Origin: Planctomycetota bacterium
GTDB taxonomy: Bacteria; Planctomycetota; SZUA-567
Assembly: GCA_020860865.1 (NCBI GenBank)
Contig: JAJBTL010000113.1
Location: forward strand, 1-8,027
Length of the DNA: 8,027 nucleotides
Direction: 5' to 3'
The notes below the pieces were generated by a model. That model did no database searches, was not told where the DNA came from, and saw only the letters and a list, made by a program, of their open reading frames with translations. This document shows, piece after piece, positions 1-6,822 of the stretch (positions are counted from its first letter, which is position 1; the number at the start of each line of letters is the position of its first letter). Position numbers and translations under genes: made by a program.

Positions 1-133
1 TTTCCCTCAGAGTGGCGATGCTGATGAACCCCTGATTGGCCGTATCGTGAATCATGGCCCTGGCTGTCAGGGATAATTGTTCACAACCGTCACGATGCCA
101 AATCACGGTATGCGTATCCAGTAACAGCCTCAT
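1..133 (-). CDS. vapC: PIN-domain toxin ribonuclease, VapC-like (partial, N-terminal 44 residues)
   Basis: This is the toxin half of a type II toxin-antitoxin pair. Known VapC proteins are Mg2+-dependent PIN-domain endoribonucleases that cut tRNA or rRNA when freed from the antitoxin. The visible protein starts MRLLLDTHTVIWH, the classic first beta strand of a PIN domain with catalytic Asp6. The last readable codons give SIATLRE, where Glu44 matches the second conserved acidic residue of the family. About two thirds of a normal protein of roughly 125-130 residues lies beyond the left edge, including the later acidic residues, so activity cannot be judged. The ATG overlaps the antitoxin stop codon (ATGA), indicating translational coupling and stoichiometric synthesis. 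Family assignment is confident; the target RNA is unknown. Confidence 0.85.
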   Translation of the reverse strand, partial: MRLLLDTHTVIWHRDGCEQLSLTARAMIHDTANQGFISIATLRE

Positions 134-351
134 TCCATGTATTCCTTGAAGTCTTCGAGAGGTGCGTCAAAATCGTCCGCCATCCAAATTTCACCCTTCC
201 CTTGGCCAAAGAGTTCTCCAAGGCGGTTGACAGGGGTTTTGGGTTCTATCGTCAGCGTAACAATTGCCTCCCCCACAGGTACCTCGGGCGGAAGCTCGAT
301 GTTAATGTGACGATTGCTGGGGATTACGATTTTTTTTACTACGGTACTCAT
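130..351 (-). CDS. vapB: Antitoxin of the VapBC-type pair (VapB-like / DUF2281-like)
   Basis: A 73-residue protein that should bind and neutralise the adjacent PIN toxin and, as is usual for such antitoxins, repress its own promoter. The N-terminal half (about residues 1-40) is rich in beta-branched residues and holds an ELPPEVPVGEA segment, resembling the compact DNA-binding or dimerisation part of this antitoxin group. The C-terminal half is acidic and ends in MADDFDAPLEDFKEYME, the pattern I associate with antitoxins of COG3744-type PIN toxins, where this tail occupies the toxin active site. I chose the ATG at 351 over an in-frame TTG at 363 because GGAG lies 6 bases upstream of the ATG and would fall inside the longer frame. 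It overlaps the toxin gene by 4 bases. The exact antitoxin subfamily is from recollection; its antitoxin role is well supported by gene order. Confidence 0.85.
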   Translation of the reverse strand: MSTVVKKIVIPSNRHINIELPPEVPVGEAIVTLTIEPKTPVNRLGELFGQGKGEIWMADDFDAPLEDFKEYME

Positions 352-357
352 GACGAT

Positions 358-361
358 CTCC
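358..361 (-). promoter_or_regulatory. Shine-Dalgarno GGAG deciding the antitoxin start
   Basis: GGAG on the minus strand lies 6 bases before the ATG at 351-349. It falls within the first codons of the alternative frame opened by the TTG at 363-361, so it supports the shorter 73-residue product. Confidence 0.6.
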
Positions 362-378
362 AAAAACCACTATGATAA

Positions 379-407
379 TTTATAAGTAACTTTGTCGCTC
401 TTGCCAG
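379..407 (-). promoter_or_regulatory. Candidate sigma-70-type promoter of the toxin-antitoxin operon
   Basis: On the minus strand a -35-like CTGGCA (407-402) is followed after exactly 17 bases by a -10-like TATAAA (384-379), about 27 bases before the antitoxin ATG. The stretch is clearly AT-richer than the flanking genes and lies downstream of the terminator of the helicase gene, as expected for an independent operon promoter. Spacing is ideal and hexamer matches are fair; inferred from sequence only. Confidence 0.5.
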
Positions 408-436
408 GGAGTCATGCCAAGCCTGACGATATCAGT

Positions 437-449
437 ATATATCATATAT
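437..449 (-). promoter_or_regulatory. AT-rich dyad upstream of the toxin-antitoxin promoter
   Basis: A perfect 5-bp inverted repeat, ATATA-TCA-TATAT, lies about 30 bases upstream of the candidate -35 box. Antitoxins often autoregulate through short dyads near their promoter, and AT-rich sequence here could also act as an UP-type element. With such low complexity the dyad may be chance. Confidence 0.25.
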
Positions 450-460
450 GTCGCATTGCA

Positions 461-496
461 AACGGCCCCGTCCGGAACGAGCCGGACAGGGCCGTT
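461..496 (-). terminator. Hairpin terminator after the SNF2 helicase gene
   Basis: A 15-bp inverted repeat (461-475 with 482-496, one mismatch, 6-base loop) starts 30 bases past the helicase stop codon. Arms are AACGGCCC... and ...GGGCCGTT. The U tract on the minus-strand transcript is short (TTTGC), so termination may be only partial. It separates the helicase transcript from the toxin-antitoxin operon on the same strand. Confidence 0.65.
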
Positions 497-526
497 AATA
501 ATTAATTCATCGTACCACCTAAAACC

Positions 527-3500
527 TCACTCGCTCCGCAATAACTGCAAAATCTCATCCATATCCAACGACGCCGACTGGTCCGCCCCGGACAGCAGTG
601 AATCGGCCAAATCGCGTTTGTTCTGGTGAAGCTGGACGATCTTTTCCTCAATCGTCGACGCCGCCACCAGCCGGTACACCGTCATCGGCTTTTCCTGGCC
701 GATACGGTGGGCCCGGTCCGACGCCTGGTCCTCCACCGCCGGGTTCCACCATGAGTCCATGTGGATGACATAGTCCGCCGCCGTCAGGTTGAGACCGAGG
801 CCGCCGGCCCGGAGGCTGATAAGGAACACGTCGCCGATGCCGGATTGGAAATCCTCCACCGCCTTTTTCCGCTGCCGCGCCGGCGTGCCGCCGTCGAGGT
901 ACTGGTACGAATAGTGCCGCTCGTCCAGGTAGCGCCGGAGGATGTGCAGGTGATCGACGAACTGGCTGAACACAAGCACCTTGTGGTTGTTGTCGACCAG
1001 TTCCTCCAGGGTCTCCCGGAACTGCTCCTGCTTCGCGGACACGATGCCTTCTCCGCCCGTCACCAGTTCCGGCGCGCAACAAGCCCGCCTGAGGCGCATG
1101 ATTTCCGCCAGGATCTGGAAGCGTTTCTTCTCCGGGCTGGCCGGGTCCTGATCGAGCCGTTCCAGAGCGCCGCGCCGGAGCGATTCGTAAAACGCCCGTT
1201 CGCGGTCACCGAGTTCCACCGCCAATGTGATTTCCGTCTTCGGCGGCAAGGAGTCCAGGACCTGCGACTTGGTCCGGCGGAGAATGAACGGCCGGATCAG
1301 GCGCCGCAGGCGGTCGCCCGCCTGTTCGTCCTTCATCCGTTCAATCGGCACGGCGAACCGTTCCTGAAACCGCCGCCACGATCCAAGGAGGCTCGGATTG
1401 ATAAAGCGGAACAGGTTCCACAGTTCGCCAAGGTGGTTCTCGATGGGCGTGCCGGTGGTGATGAGCCGGAACGACGCATCGAGTGACATCGCCGCCTTGG
1501 ACCGCTTTGCCGACACGTTCTTGATTGCCTGCGCTTCGTCCAGCACCACCGTCGCCCACTTGATTTTCGACAACAGTTCGTCCTCCTGCCTGAGGAGGCT
1601 GTAACTGGTGATAAGGACATCCCCGGGGCCGAGGCTTTCAAGATGCGCTTCCCGGTCACCGTCCGCGAACGGCCGCATGCGGAGGCCGGGCGCGAACTTG
1701 GCCGTCTCGGAAATCCAGTTGTGACAGACGCTCGTCGGCGCGACGACGAGGGCCGGTCCGCCACTGCCGCGCCGCGCCAGCATGGCGAGCGCCTGGACGG
1801 TTTTCCCCAAGCCCATTTCGTCGGCGAGACAGGCGCCGGCGCCCCATTCGGACAGCCGCGCCATCCAGCGGAAACCTTCCAGCTGGTAGTCACGGAGATC
1901 GGCGAGGAAATTGTCCGGCACCTCGGCGGTGAAATCGGCCAGTTCGCGGCGGCGCTCGAGCTGGCGGCGCCATTCATGGTCGGCCTCGAGATCAGCTCCG
2001 GCCTCTTCCAGATCGTCCAGGACCATCCCGGCCAACGACGGCAGGCGGAAGATGCCGTTATGGAATTCCCCGGCCGCTTCGAGGTCGCTGAGTTGCCTCC
2101 GGAGTTCGTTTGTCAGGGCGACGAATTCGCCGTCGGCAATCTGGACAAAACGCCCGCCCGACTGTTTCATCGCGGCGAGAAGGGTCTGGATGTCGACGAC
2201 GAGGTTTTCGTCGATGATGAGGGAACCGCTCAGTTCAAACCAGTCCGCCGAACTGTTGACGCGAATCCGCAGCCCGCCGATGCCCCTGGTCCGCCGCACC
2301 CGGAAGCGTCCGCCCTTCGGCCAGGTCAGGAGGGCGCGGCCGTTCAGGTCTTCCGTTTCGGCGAGGAACTGAAGGGCCGCCTCCGGATCGTCCAGGCTCC
2401 ACGACAGTTCCCCGTCCTCGTGGCTGTGGAGGGCGGGACAGGCCTCGACGGCGGCGGCGACGAGGTTGATCTCTTCCTCGAGGTCGCGGGTGGCCCGGAG
2501 GACGCGGTCGTCCACCGTGCCGGTGAGGATGCGTCCGCCCCGGCCCGGCCGATAGGCCGGCCCGTCGTCTCCGAGGGGATGGACCCAGACCTCGACCTTC
2601 AGCCCGACGTTCTGGGGAATGACATGGAACCGCGGCCGCGAATCGGCCTGGATCGGTTCCCCTTCCCCCGCCAGTTCCGGAATGTCCGACTGGACCCGGA
2701 TGGACCCGGACAGCTTCGTCAAGGTCTCCAATGCCTCGTCCCGGCCCCGGGCCGGAATGGCCAAACCTTCCCCGACCACCCGGGCCAGCCGCCGTTCCCG
2801 GCCGCCGAACTGAAACACCCGTATCCGCGTCGGCGTCTCGAACCGCGCCAGCGTCGCCGGCAGGAGGTCGACATCGACGGACTGGCCGCCGGTGTCGTCC
2901 GGCAGGAGGTCGCGGAGGGTCGGCTCCATGGCGATTTCGCACCCGGGGTCGCGGTCCGTCACCATCAGTTCGAACTGCCCCGGGACGATGTCGATTTTGG
3001 CTCCGCCGGTATCGCCCCGGTACACGAGGGGATGCCCGACGAGATGGACCAAGGCCGCCGCGATGTCGAAGCGGAACCCCTGGGACATGGCCCCGAAGTC
3101 GTAGCGAAGCGTCGAAAATACCATCCGGTCCTGATCACTGACATAGTTCAGATCGGCCGCGTGTTGAAAAATCCGTTTCAGGGCGACATTCCGCCCCTTC
3201 GACCACGACCCGTCCTTGGTGAGCGTCTGTTCAATCGGCTGGACATCGAACGGGAGAAACGGATCGTCCGGCTGCGGCGGCACGCTGACGAGCCAGGCCA
3301 GGCGCTTCCCGGCCGGCGCGTCGTCGTCGCCGACATCGCCGGTCAGCTCCTCCAAAGCTTCGAGGCCCCGGCGCCAGGCGTCGTCCGAGTTGAAGAGAGC
3401 GGTCAAGGCCGGCCAGCGGCCCGGCACGTGTTCGATGCCGTTGGCGGCGTCCTGAAGCGCTTCGTACTGGGAGGCGAGCCAGCGGTAGCCGCCGGCCTTG

Positions 3501-4714
3501 GCCCGGGCGGCGCAGTCGCGGAACACCGGCGCCAGGGCGGACAGTGACCCGGGATCGACCCGGAGCACGGCGAGGCCGTAGGTGAGGAGTTCCAGAGGCG
3601 TGCACGTCTCCGGCCGGGTAAGGAGGGCCTTCGCCGCCGACGCCTGGCCGACCATGAACAGGAAGGCGCTCCGGAGATAGGTAAGGGCGCCGAAATACTC
3701 GTGGTTCTGGAACGCCGTCCCTTCGAGCCGGTGAAGCATGGCGTCGACGGCGTCGTTGTCCGACCCGGAGAGGACGGCGAGGGCCTGCCAGACCGCCGCC
3801 GAACCGGTCGGGAGAAGGGGCGTGCCGGATCGCTTCCGGGCCAGCGAGCGGGCGACCAGATCCGTGAGATCCGGCGACCCTTCCGCCACCGCCACTGGGA
3901 GCGGCACAAATGCCGCCGTCTCCTGGGACGACGAAGCGGCCGCCTTCGCGAGCTTGGCCGCGTCCCGCAGTTTTCCCTTGAGGACGAGCGTCTCCACAAG
4001 GATGGGGAGGAGGTCCATTTCCACCGCCGGCCGCGTCGCCGACGTGCTCCTATCGGCAATGTCCTTCGCCAGATCGACGAGTGGTCCCGGATCGACCAGC
4101 CCGTCCAGACACTGCCGGAGGGCGCTGGCGAGGACCGGCGCGAAAATGGCCGGCTTCGCCGTCCGGCGCCAGGAGTCGTCCGGCTGGAGCTTGACCAGGG
4201 TGGCCAGGAACACGCCGCCGCCGCCGGGTTCGACGGTGGACAACGTATCGAGTTCCTTCGCCGCCAGCCGCCAGTCCCCGGCGTGGAACGCGAGGCGAAA
4301 GCGCCGCTTCGGACTGTCGTCGGCGCCGACGCCGTGCCAGTCCCGGCCGCGCGTCTCGGTGAGGGCGGCCTTGGCGAGGGGGAGAAAGCGGCCGTCCCGA
4401 ACGGCATGGCGGATGGCGATTTCAGCCACGTCCGGACGGCAGCGCCAGAGCCGGGTTTTTTGCCCCCTGACGTCCTGGGTTGATTCCTGGACAAAGCCGG
4501 CCTTGGTCAGACGGGCCAGCCGGGTGGCGACGATCTGCGGCGAAAAGGCCCGGAGGTGCGACTCACGGCAGCCGGCGCTCCCGAGGCACGACGACACCAA
4601 CGGCGCCGCCGCCGGCTCGTAAAGGGCCGACGTCGCCTGGAGAACCATCTGATCAGCCACGGTTAATTCATTATATTTATCAATCGACGCAACAGCGGTC
4701 GTTTTGCCTGACAT
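527..4714 (-). CDS. Long SNF2/RapA-type superfamily 2 ATPase (DEAD/DEAH-box helicase family, 1,395 aa)
   Basis: A dsDNA-translocating ATPase of the SNF2 superfamily (COG0553/HepA group), presumably remodelling protein-DNA or RNA polymerase-DNA complexes in the cytoplasm. The core occupies about residues 935-1395: LRDYQLEGF (940 on), Walker A LADEMGLGKT (963-972), APTSVCHNW (motif Ia), DEAQ box (1059-1062), TGTPIENHLGELWNLF (motif III), VLVFSQF (motif IV), SLRAGGLGLNLTAAD (motif V) and HRIGQ (1336-1340, motif VI with the arginine finger). All catalytic motifs look intact. Residues 1-100 resemble a winged helix (FSPQIVATRLARLTKAGFV), 130-480 are helical and repeat-like, and 480-930 hold the extension seen in the roughly 1,400-residue bacterial subgroup, including DWFELSG around Trp825. 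Length matches that subgroup, so it appears complete. The start at 4714 has an imperfect AAGGG about 11 bases upstream. The substrate is unknown; no defence partners adjoin it. Confidence 0.96.
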   Translation of the reverse strand: MSGKTTAVASIDKYNELTVADQMVLQATSALYEPAAAPLVSSCLGSAGCRESHLRAFSPQIVATRLARLTKAGFVQESTQDVRGQKTRLWRCRPDVAEIAIRHAVRDGRFLPLAKAALTETRGRDWHGVGADDSPKRRFRLAFHAGDWRLAAKELDTLSTVEPGGGGVFLATLVKLQPDDSWRRTAKPAIFAPVLASALRQCLDGLVDPGPLVDLAKDIADRSTSATRPAVEMDLLPILVETLVLKGKLRDAAKLAKAAASSSQETAAFVPLPVAVAEGSPDLTDLVARSLARKRSGTPLLPTGSAAVWQALAVLSGSDNDAVDAMLHRLEGTAFQNHEYFGALTYLRSAFLFMVGQASAAKALLTRPETCTPLELLTYGLAVLRVDPGSLSALAPVFRDCAARAKAGGYRWLASQYEALQDAANGIEHVPGRWPALTALFNSDDAWRRGLEALEELTGDVGDDDAPAGKRLAWLVSVPPQPDDPFLPFDVQPIEQTLTKDGSWSKGRNVALKRIFQHAADLNYVSDQDRMVFSTLRYDFGAMSQGFRFDIAAALVHLVGHPLVYRGDTGGAKIDIVPGQFELMVTDRDPGCEIAMEPTLRDLLPDDTGGQSVDVDLLPATLARFETPTRIRVFQFGGRERRLARVVGEGLAIPARGRDEALETLTKLSGSIRVQSDIPELAGEGEPIQADSRPRFHVIPQNVGLKVEVWVHPLGDDGPAYRPGRGGRILTGTVDDRVLRATRDLEEEINLVAAAVEACPALHSHEDGELSWSLDDPEAALQFLAETEDLNGRALLTWPKGGRFRVRRTRGIGGLRIRVNSSADWFELSGSLIIDENLVVDIQTLLAAMKQSGGRFVQIADGEFVALTNELRRQLSDLEAAGEFHNGIFRLPSLAGMVLDDLEEAGADLEADHEWRRQLERRRELADFTAEVPDNFLADLRDYQLEGFRWMARLSEWGAGACLADEMGLGKTVQALAMLARRGSGGPALVVAPTSVCHNWISETAKFAPGLRMRPFADGDREAHLESLGPGDVLITSYSLLRQEDELLSKIKWATVVLDEAQAIKNVSAKRSKAAMSLDASFRLITTGTPIENHLGELWNLFRFINPSLLGSWRRFQERFAVPIERMKDEQAGDRLRRLIRPFILRRTKSQVLDSLPPKTEITLAVELGDRERAFYESLRRGALERLDQDPASPEKKRFQILAEIMRLRRACCAPELVTGGEGIVSAKQEQFRETLEELVDNNHKVLVFSQFVDHLHILRRYLDERHYSYQYLDGGTPARQRKKAVEDFQSGIGDVFLISLRAGGLGLNLTAADYVIHMDSWWNPAVEDQASDRAHRIGQEKPMTVYRLVAASTIEEKIVQLHQNKRDLADSLLSGADQSASLDMDEILQLLRSE

Positions 4715-4811
4715 GCCTGGTGCTACCCTTCCCTCGTCAGTGGGCGCGCCGTGAAGAACGCGCCGAAGCGGACTAAGTCCTCACCCGCGAAATGCCGGGC
4801 CGACAGCCGCC

Positions 4812-4835
4812 GTGTGGCCACACCGAAATTCGGTG
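4812..4835. repeat. Two abutting palindromes upstream of the helicase gene (possible operators)
   Basis: GTGTGGCCACAC (4812-4823) is a perfect 12-bp palindrome. It shares its last three bases with CACCGAAATTCGGTG (4821-4835), a perfect 7-bp inverted repeat around one central A. They sit about 100-120 bases upstream of the helicase ATG in its probable leader or promoter. Tandem dyads of this size are typical of dimeric repressor sites, but no regulator is encoded in the window. Confidence 0.4.
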
Positions 4836-5254
4836 CCGGCTTTACGGTACCTTACAGAGGCAAAAGTACGCTGTCGACTTTTTAAAAATTCCAGCTTCAA
4901 TCAACACGACCATTACTGTCCCGGTCGTAAAATTTCGAACTCACCATTATACGATAACTGCACCGTCCCGGCGAGAGGTCGTTCAAGATTTTCCGAAAAA
5001 TGGTCGATAACAACACATATATACCCGCGTGGAGTACGGAGCGGATACGGGACACCGAGGGGTCCCATACGGAACGCGGCCATAAATGTAAGAGGGGCCG
5101 GACGCGCGGTTGGGCCAGTCCCGTTGACTGCCGCCGCTGCCGTCCGTTCCGATCTGAACGCCGCGCCGAGCGGACGTGTTTGCGAGGCGCTGTCGATGAC
5201 GCACCAATGATGAAGAGGCGAATCACCGCGCCGGCGATGCCGCTCTGAAAGGTT

Positions 5255-5258
5255 GAGG
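5255..5258 (+). promoter_or_regulatory. Shine-Dalgarno GAGG deciding the start of the isomerase-like gene
   Basis: GAGG is 6 bases before the ATG at 5265. It would lie at the very start of the longer frame opened by the in-frame TTG at 5253, so it favours the ATG and the 239-residue product. Confidence 0.6.
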
Positions 5259-5264
5259 AAAACC

Positions 5265-5984
5265 ATGAGGAAGTCAATTTCCATCCAGACCATGTTCGTC
5301 GACGTGCCGTTGTACGAACGGTTTGGCAAGGCCCGGGAAGTCGGCTTCGACTTTGTCGAACTGGCCGACTGGACGCAACTCGACCTGACCCGGGTCAGAC
5401 AGGAACTGGATCGCCACCGCCAGCACGTCTCCGCCATCGGCGGCAGCGGCCGCGAGTCGCTCATGAACCCGTCGGACCGGGACAACTTCATCGAGTTCCT
5501 GTCCCAATCCTGCGCCGTCGCCAAGACCTTCATGTGCCAGAACATCATCCTCGACGCCAAGCCGAGCGTCGAACCGACCGGCCCGCTCCGGGCCAAACCG
5601 ACCGAGGTCCAGCTTGTCGCCGCCGCCGCCCTCGCCCTTCAGGAGGCGTCCGCCAAGGCCATCCGGACCGGGATGAGCCTGTTCCTCCGGCCGCTCTGCA
5701 TCAACCCGCGCCTCCACGACACGGTCCAGAACATCAGGAACACCGGCGACATCATCCGGGTGGTCAATTCCCCCGTCGTCCGCCTTTGCCTCGACTGCGC
5801 CGGCCTGCCGCTCGCGTCGGAACCGGTCCGCGACACCCTCGTCACCCTCCGGGACCTTGTCGGCTATGTCCATATCGGCAACGAACCGGCCGAACGGCTC
5901 AAGGAAATCGGCGCCGCCCTTCGGGAACTTCTCCATTACGAAGGCTTCGTCGGCTTCACGGCGGGCGGGCACACGACGCTTTAA
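5265..5984 (+). CDS. Hydroxypyruvate isomerase-like TIM-barrel protein with altered active site
   Basis: A 239-residue protein of the sugar phosphate isomerase/epimerase (AP endonuclease 2-like) TIM-barrel fold, nearest by eye to hydroxypyruvate isomerase (Hyi, COG3622, usually about 258 residues). Family landmarks in order are an N-terminal SISIQTMF strand, KAREVGFDFVEL (Glu32), a long central helix region, SLFLRPL (139-144), LCLDCAG (174-180), VGYVHIGNEP (199-208) and YEGFVGF (225-231). Against Hyi as I recall it, the four metal ligands Glu-Asp-Gln-Glu fall at Arg142, Asp177, His203 and Thr232, so two acidic ligands appear lost and one is conservatively changed. The EPGTGE segment is also missing. 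It may be a non-catalytic homologue, a binding protein, or an enzyme with rearranged chemistry. Reading frame, codon use and ribosome binding site look like a maintained gene. It is divergent from the helicase and convergent with the next gene. Confidence 0.8.
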   Translation: MRKSISIQTMFVDVPLYERFGKAREVGFDFVELADWTQLDLTRVRQELDRHRQHVSAIGGSGRESLMNPSDRDNFIEFLSQSCAVAKTFMCQNIILDAKPSVEPTGPLRAKPTEVQLVAAAALALQEASAKAIRTGMSLFLRPLCINPRLHDTVQNIRNTGDIIRVVNSPVVRLCLDCAGLPLASEPVRDTLVTLRDLVGYVHIGNEPAERLKEIGAALRELLHYEGFVGFTAGGHTTL

Positions 5985-6043
5985 AAAAAGATTGTCATAC
6001 TCTCTTTCGCTTCATTGGGAGTTTTAAAAATACCCACACGAAA

Positions 6044-6071
6044 GCGCCCGGAACAATGACGTTCCGGGCGC
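6044..6071. terminator. Hairpin between convergent genes, probably a shared terminator
   Basis: A perfect 11-bp GC-rich stem, GCGCCCGGAAC/GTTCCGGGCGC (6044-6054 with 6061-6071, loop AATGAC), lies 59 bases after the isomerase-like stop and 43 bases after the stop of the acidic-protein gene on the other strand. The minus-strand transcript continues with TTTCG and the plus-strand one with GTTACGTTTC. Both U tracts are poor, so it may work in both directions with moderate efficiency. Confidence 0.65.
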
Positions 6072-6114
6072 GTTACGTTTCAATGACCACCGGCACGGCG
6101 GACGCGTCACACTG

Positions 6115-6822
6115 TCACGACGCCGACGCCTTCCGCTGCTTGTACTGTTCCAGCACTTCCGCCGGAACCGATACCCGGCCGACGAGGCTGCCGGCCATGG
6201 ACATGCCGTTGGTGGCGGCCTGGTAGAGTTCGCGGAACTGTTCGTGTTCCGGGCTGTTCAGAACCAGTTCGATTTCTTCCCGCCGTGGGTGGTCGCCGAC
6301 GAGGCGCATGGCGCCTTCCGCATCGGAGTAAACCCGGAGGTACTGGTAGTCTTCAACATCCATTTCTTCCAAAATATTCGAGAGGAGGTTTTGCAGGCCG
6401 ATAAGGGTCTGTTGTGACTCGCCGAGGGCCGACTCGACCGAGGTCCAGTCCACCACGGCGCCGAGGTCGGATTCGTCGATGACGTACTCGGCGGTGTCCA
6501 TGTATTCGGCGTCGGCGGCGGCGAGGAGGTCGAGGAAGGCGTCGAGGACCGCCGTCTCCACCCGCATCGCGTCGAGGTTGTGGGACCAGACCTCGGCCTC
6601 GTTCGCGATATACCCCATCGGGTCCGTGTCGGCGACGCTTTCGGCGGCAAAGGAGATCTCCCACGGCGCGGGGGCCGCACACTCCGGCGGCGAGGTGCCG
6701 TCCAGGACCGGCTCGCCGACGAGGGCGGCTTCGGCCGGCTCCAGGAACGCGTCGTCCCGGGCCGCATCAGTCATGGCGGTCGCGGTTTCAGCCGCGTACA
6801 CCGTATCATCCACTACGCTCAT
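6115..6822 (-). CDS. Uncharacterised acidic protein (235 aa)
   Basis: I do not recognise this protein. Numbering from the ATG at 6822, residues 1-178 carry about 39 Asp/Glu against four Arg and no Lys; the first lysines are at 228 and 231 in a basic tail (KQRK). There is no signal peptide and no membrane segment. Residues 1-70 are Ala/Glu/Pro-rich and probably flexible; about 72-110 and 125-160 look helical. The C-terminal block 176-224 (GDHPRREEIELVLN ... AGSLVGRVSVPAEVL) looks the most ordered and could be a conserved domain. A GTG at 6828 is an alternative start giving 237 residues; AGGA lies 10 bases before the ATG but only 4 before the GTG, so I prefer the ATG. It is downstream of, and on the same strand as, the sigma-54-associated gene, separated by 317 bases, so co-transcription is uncertain. 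The clean frame and G/C-biased third positions support a real gene. Confidence 0.8.
   Translation of the reverse strand: MSVVDDTVYAAETATAMTDAARDDAFLEPAEAALVGEPVLDGTSPPECAAPAPWEISFAAESVADTDPMGYIANEAEVWSHNLDAMRVETAVLDAFLDLLAAADAEYMDTAEYVIDESDLGAVVDWTSVESALGESQQTLIGLQNLLSNILEEMDVEDYQYLRVYSDAEGAMRLVGDHPRREEIELVLNSPEHEQFRELYQAATNGMSMAGSLVGRVSVPAEVLEQYKQRKASAS

Larger units (their letters stand above)
4715..5264. other. 550-bp spacer between divergently transcribed genes
   Basis: No convincing gene lies here; the short open frames (for example 5000-5248 plus and 4792-5010 plus) have random-looking composition and no good ribosome binding site. The middle (about 4840-5035) is much AT-richer than the genes and should contain the promoters of both the helicase (leftward) and the isomerase-like gene (rightward). 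It holds TTTTTAAAAA (4879-4888), a TATAAT on the minus strand (4951-4946) without a matching -35 box, and a 6-bp stem, ACGACC/GGTCGT (4906-4911 with 4923-4928). I could not assign a firm promoter to either gene. A small RNA or riboswitch is possible but not shown. Confidence 0.6.

Noticed and set aside
2691..2710. Tandem duplication of TGGACCCGGA inside the helicase gene.
   Set aside because: Two copies of 10 bases within an intact coding frame of biased composition; no sign of a functional repeat array.
1643..3547. A 634-codon open frame on the plus strand inside the helicase gene, with other long antisense frames (761-1486, 3701-4483).
   Set aside because: The antisense of a high-GC gene tends to lack stop codons. 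The translation is Arg/Gly/Pro-rich without recognisable domains, while the minus frame has every SNF2 motif.
527..4714. The idea that the SNF2 protein is part of a phage-defence island (for example DISARM-like).
   Set aside because: No methyltransferase, nuclease, phospholipase D-like or DUF1998 gene is adjacent, and the architecture matches the stand-alone 1,400-residue SNF2 group. Only the nearby toxin-antitoxin pair hints at accessory DNA.
4946..4951. A perfect TATAAT on the minus strand that could be the -10 box of the helicase promoter.
   Set aside because: No TTGACA-like box at 16-18 bases and no extended -10 TG; it is also more than 230 bases from the start codon. Kept only as a note in the spacer entry.
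5274..5972. A 232-codon minus-strand open frame over the isomerase-like gene.
   Set aside because: It is a shadow frame with charge-rich, domain-free translation. The plus frame has the TIM-barrel landmarks and a good ribosome binding site.
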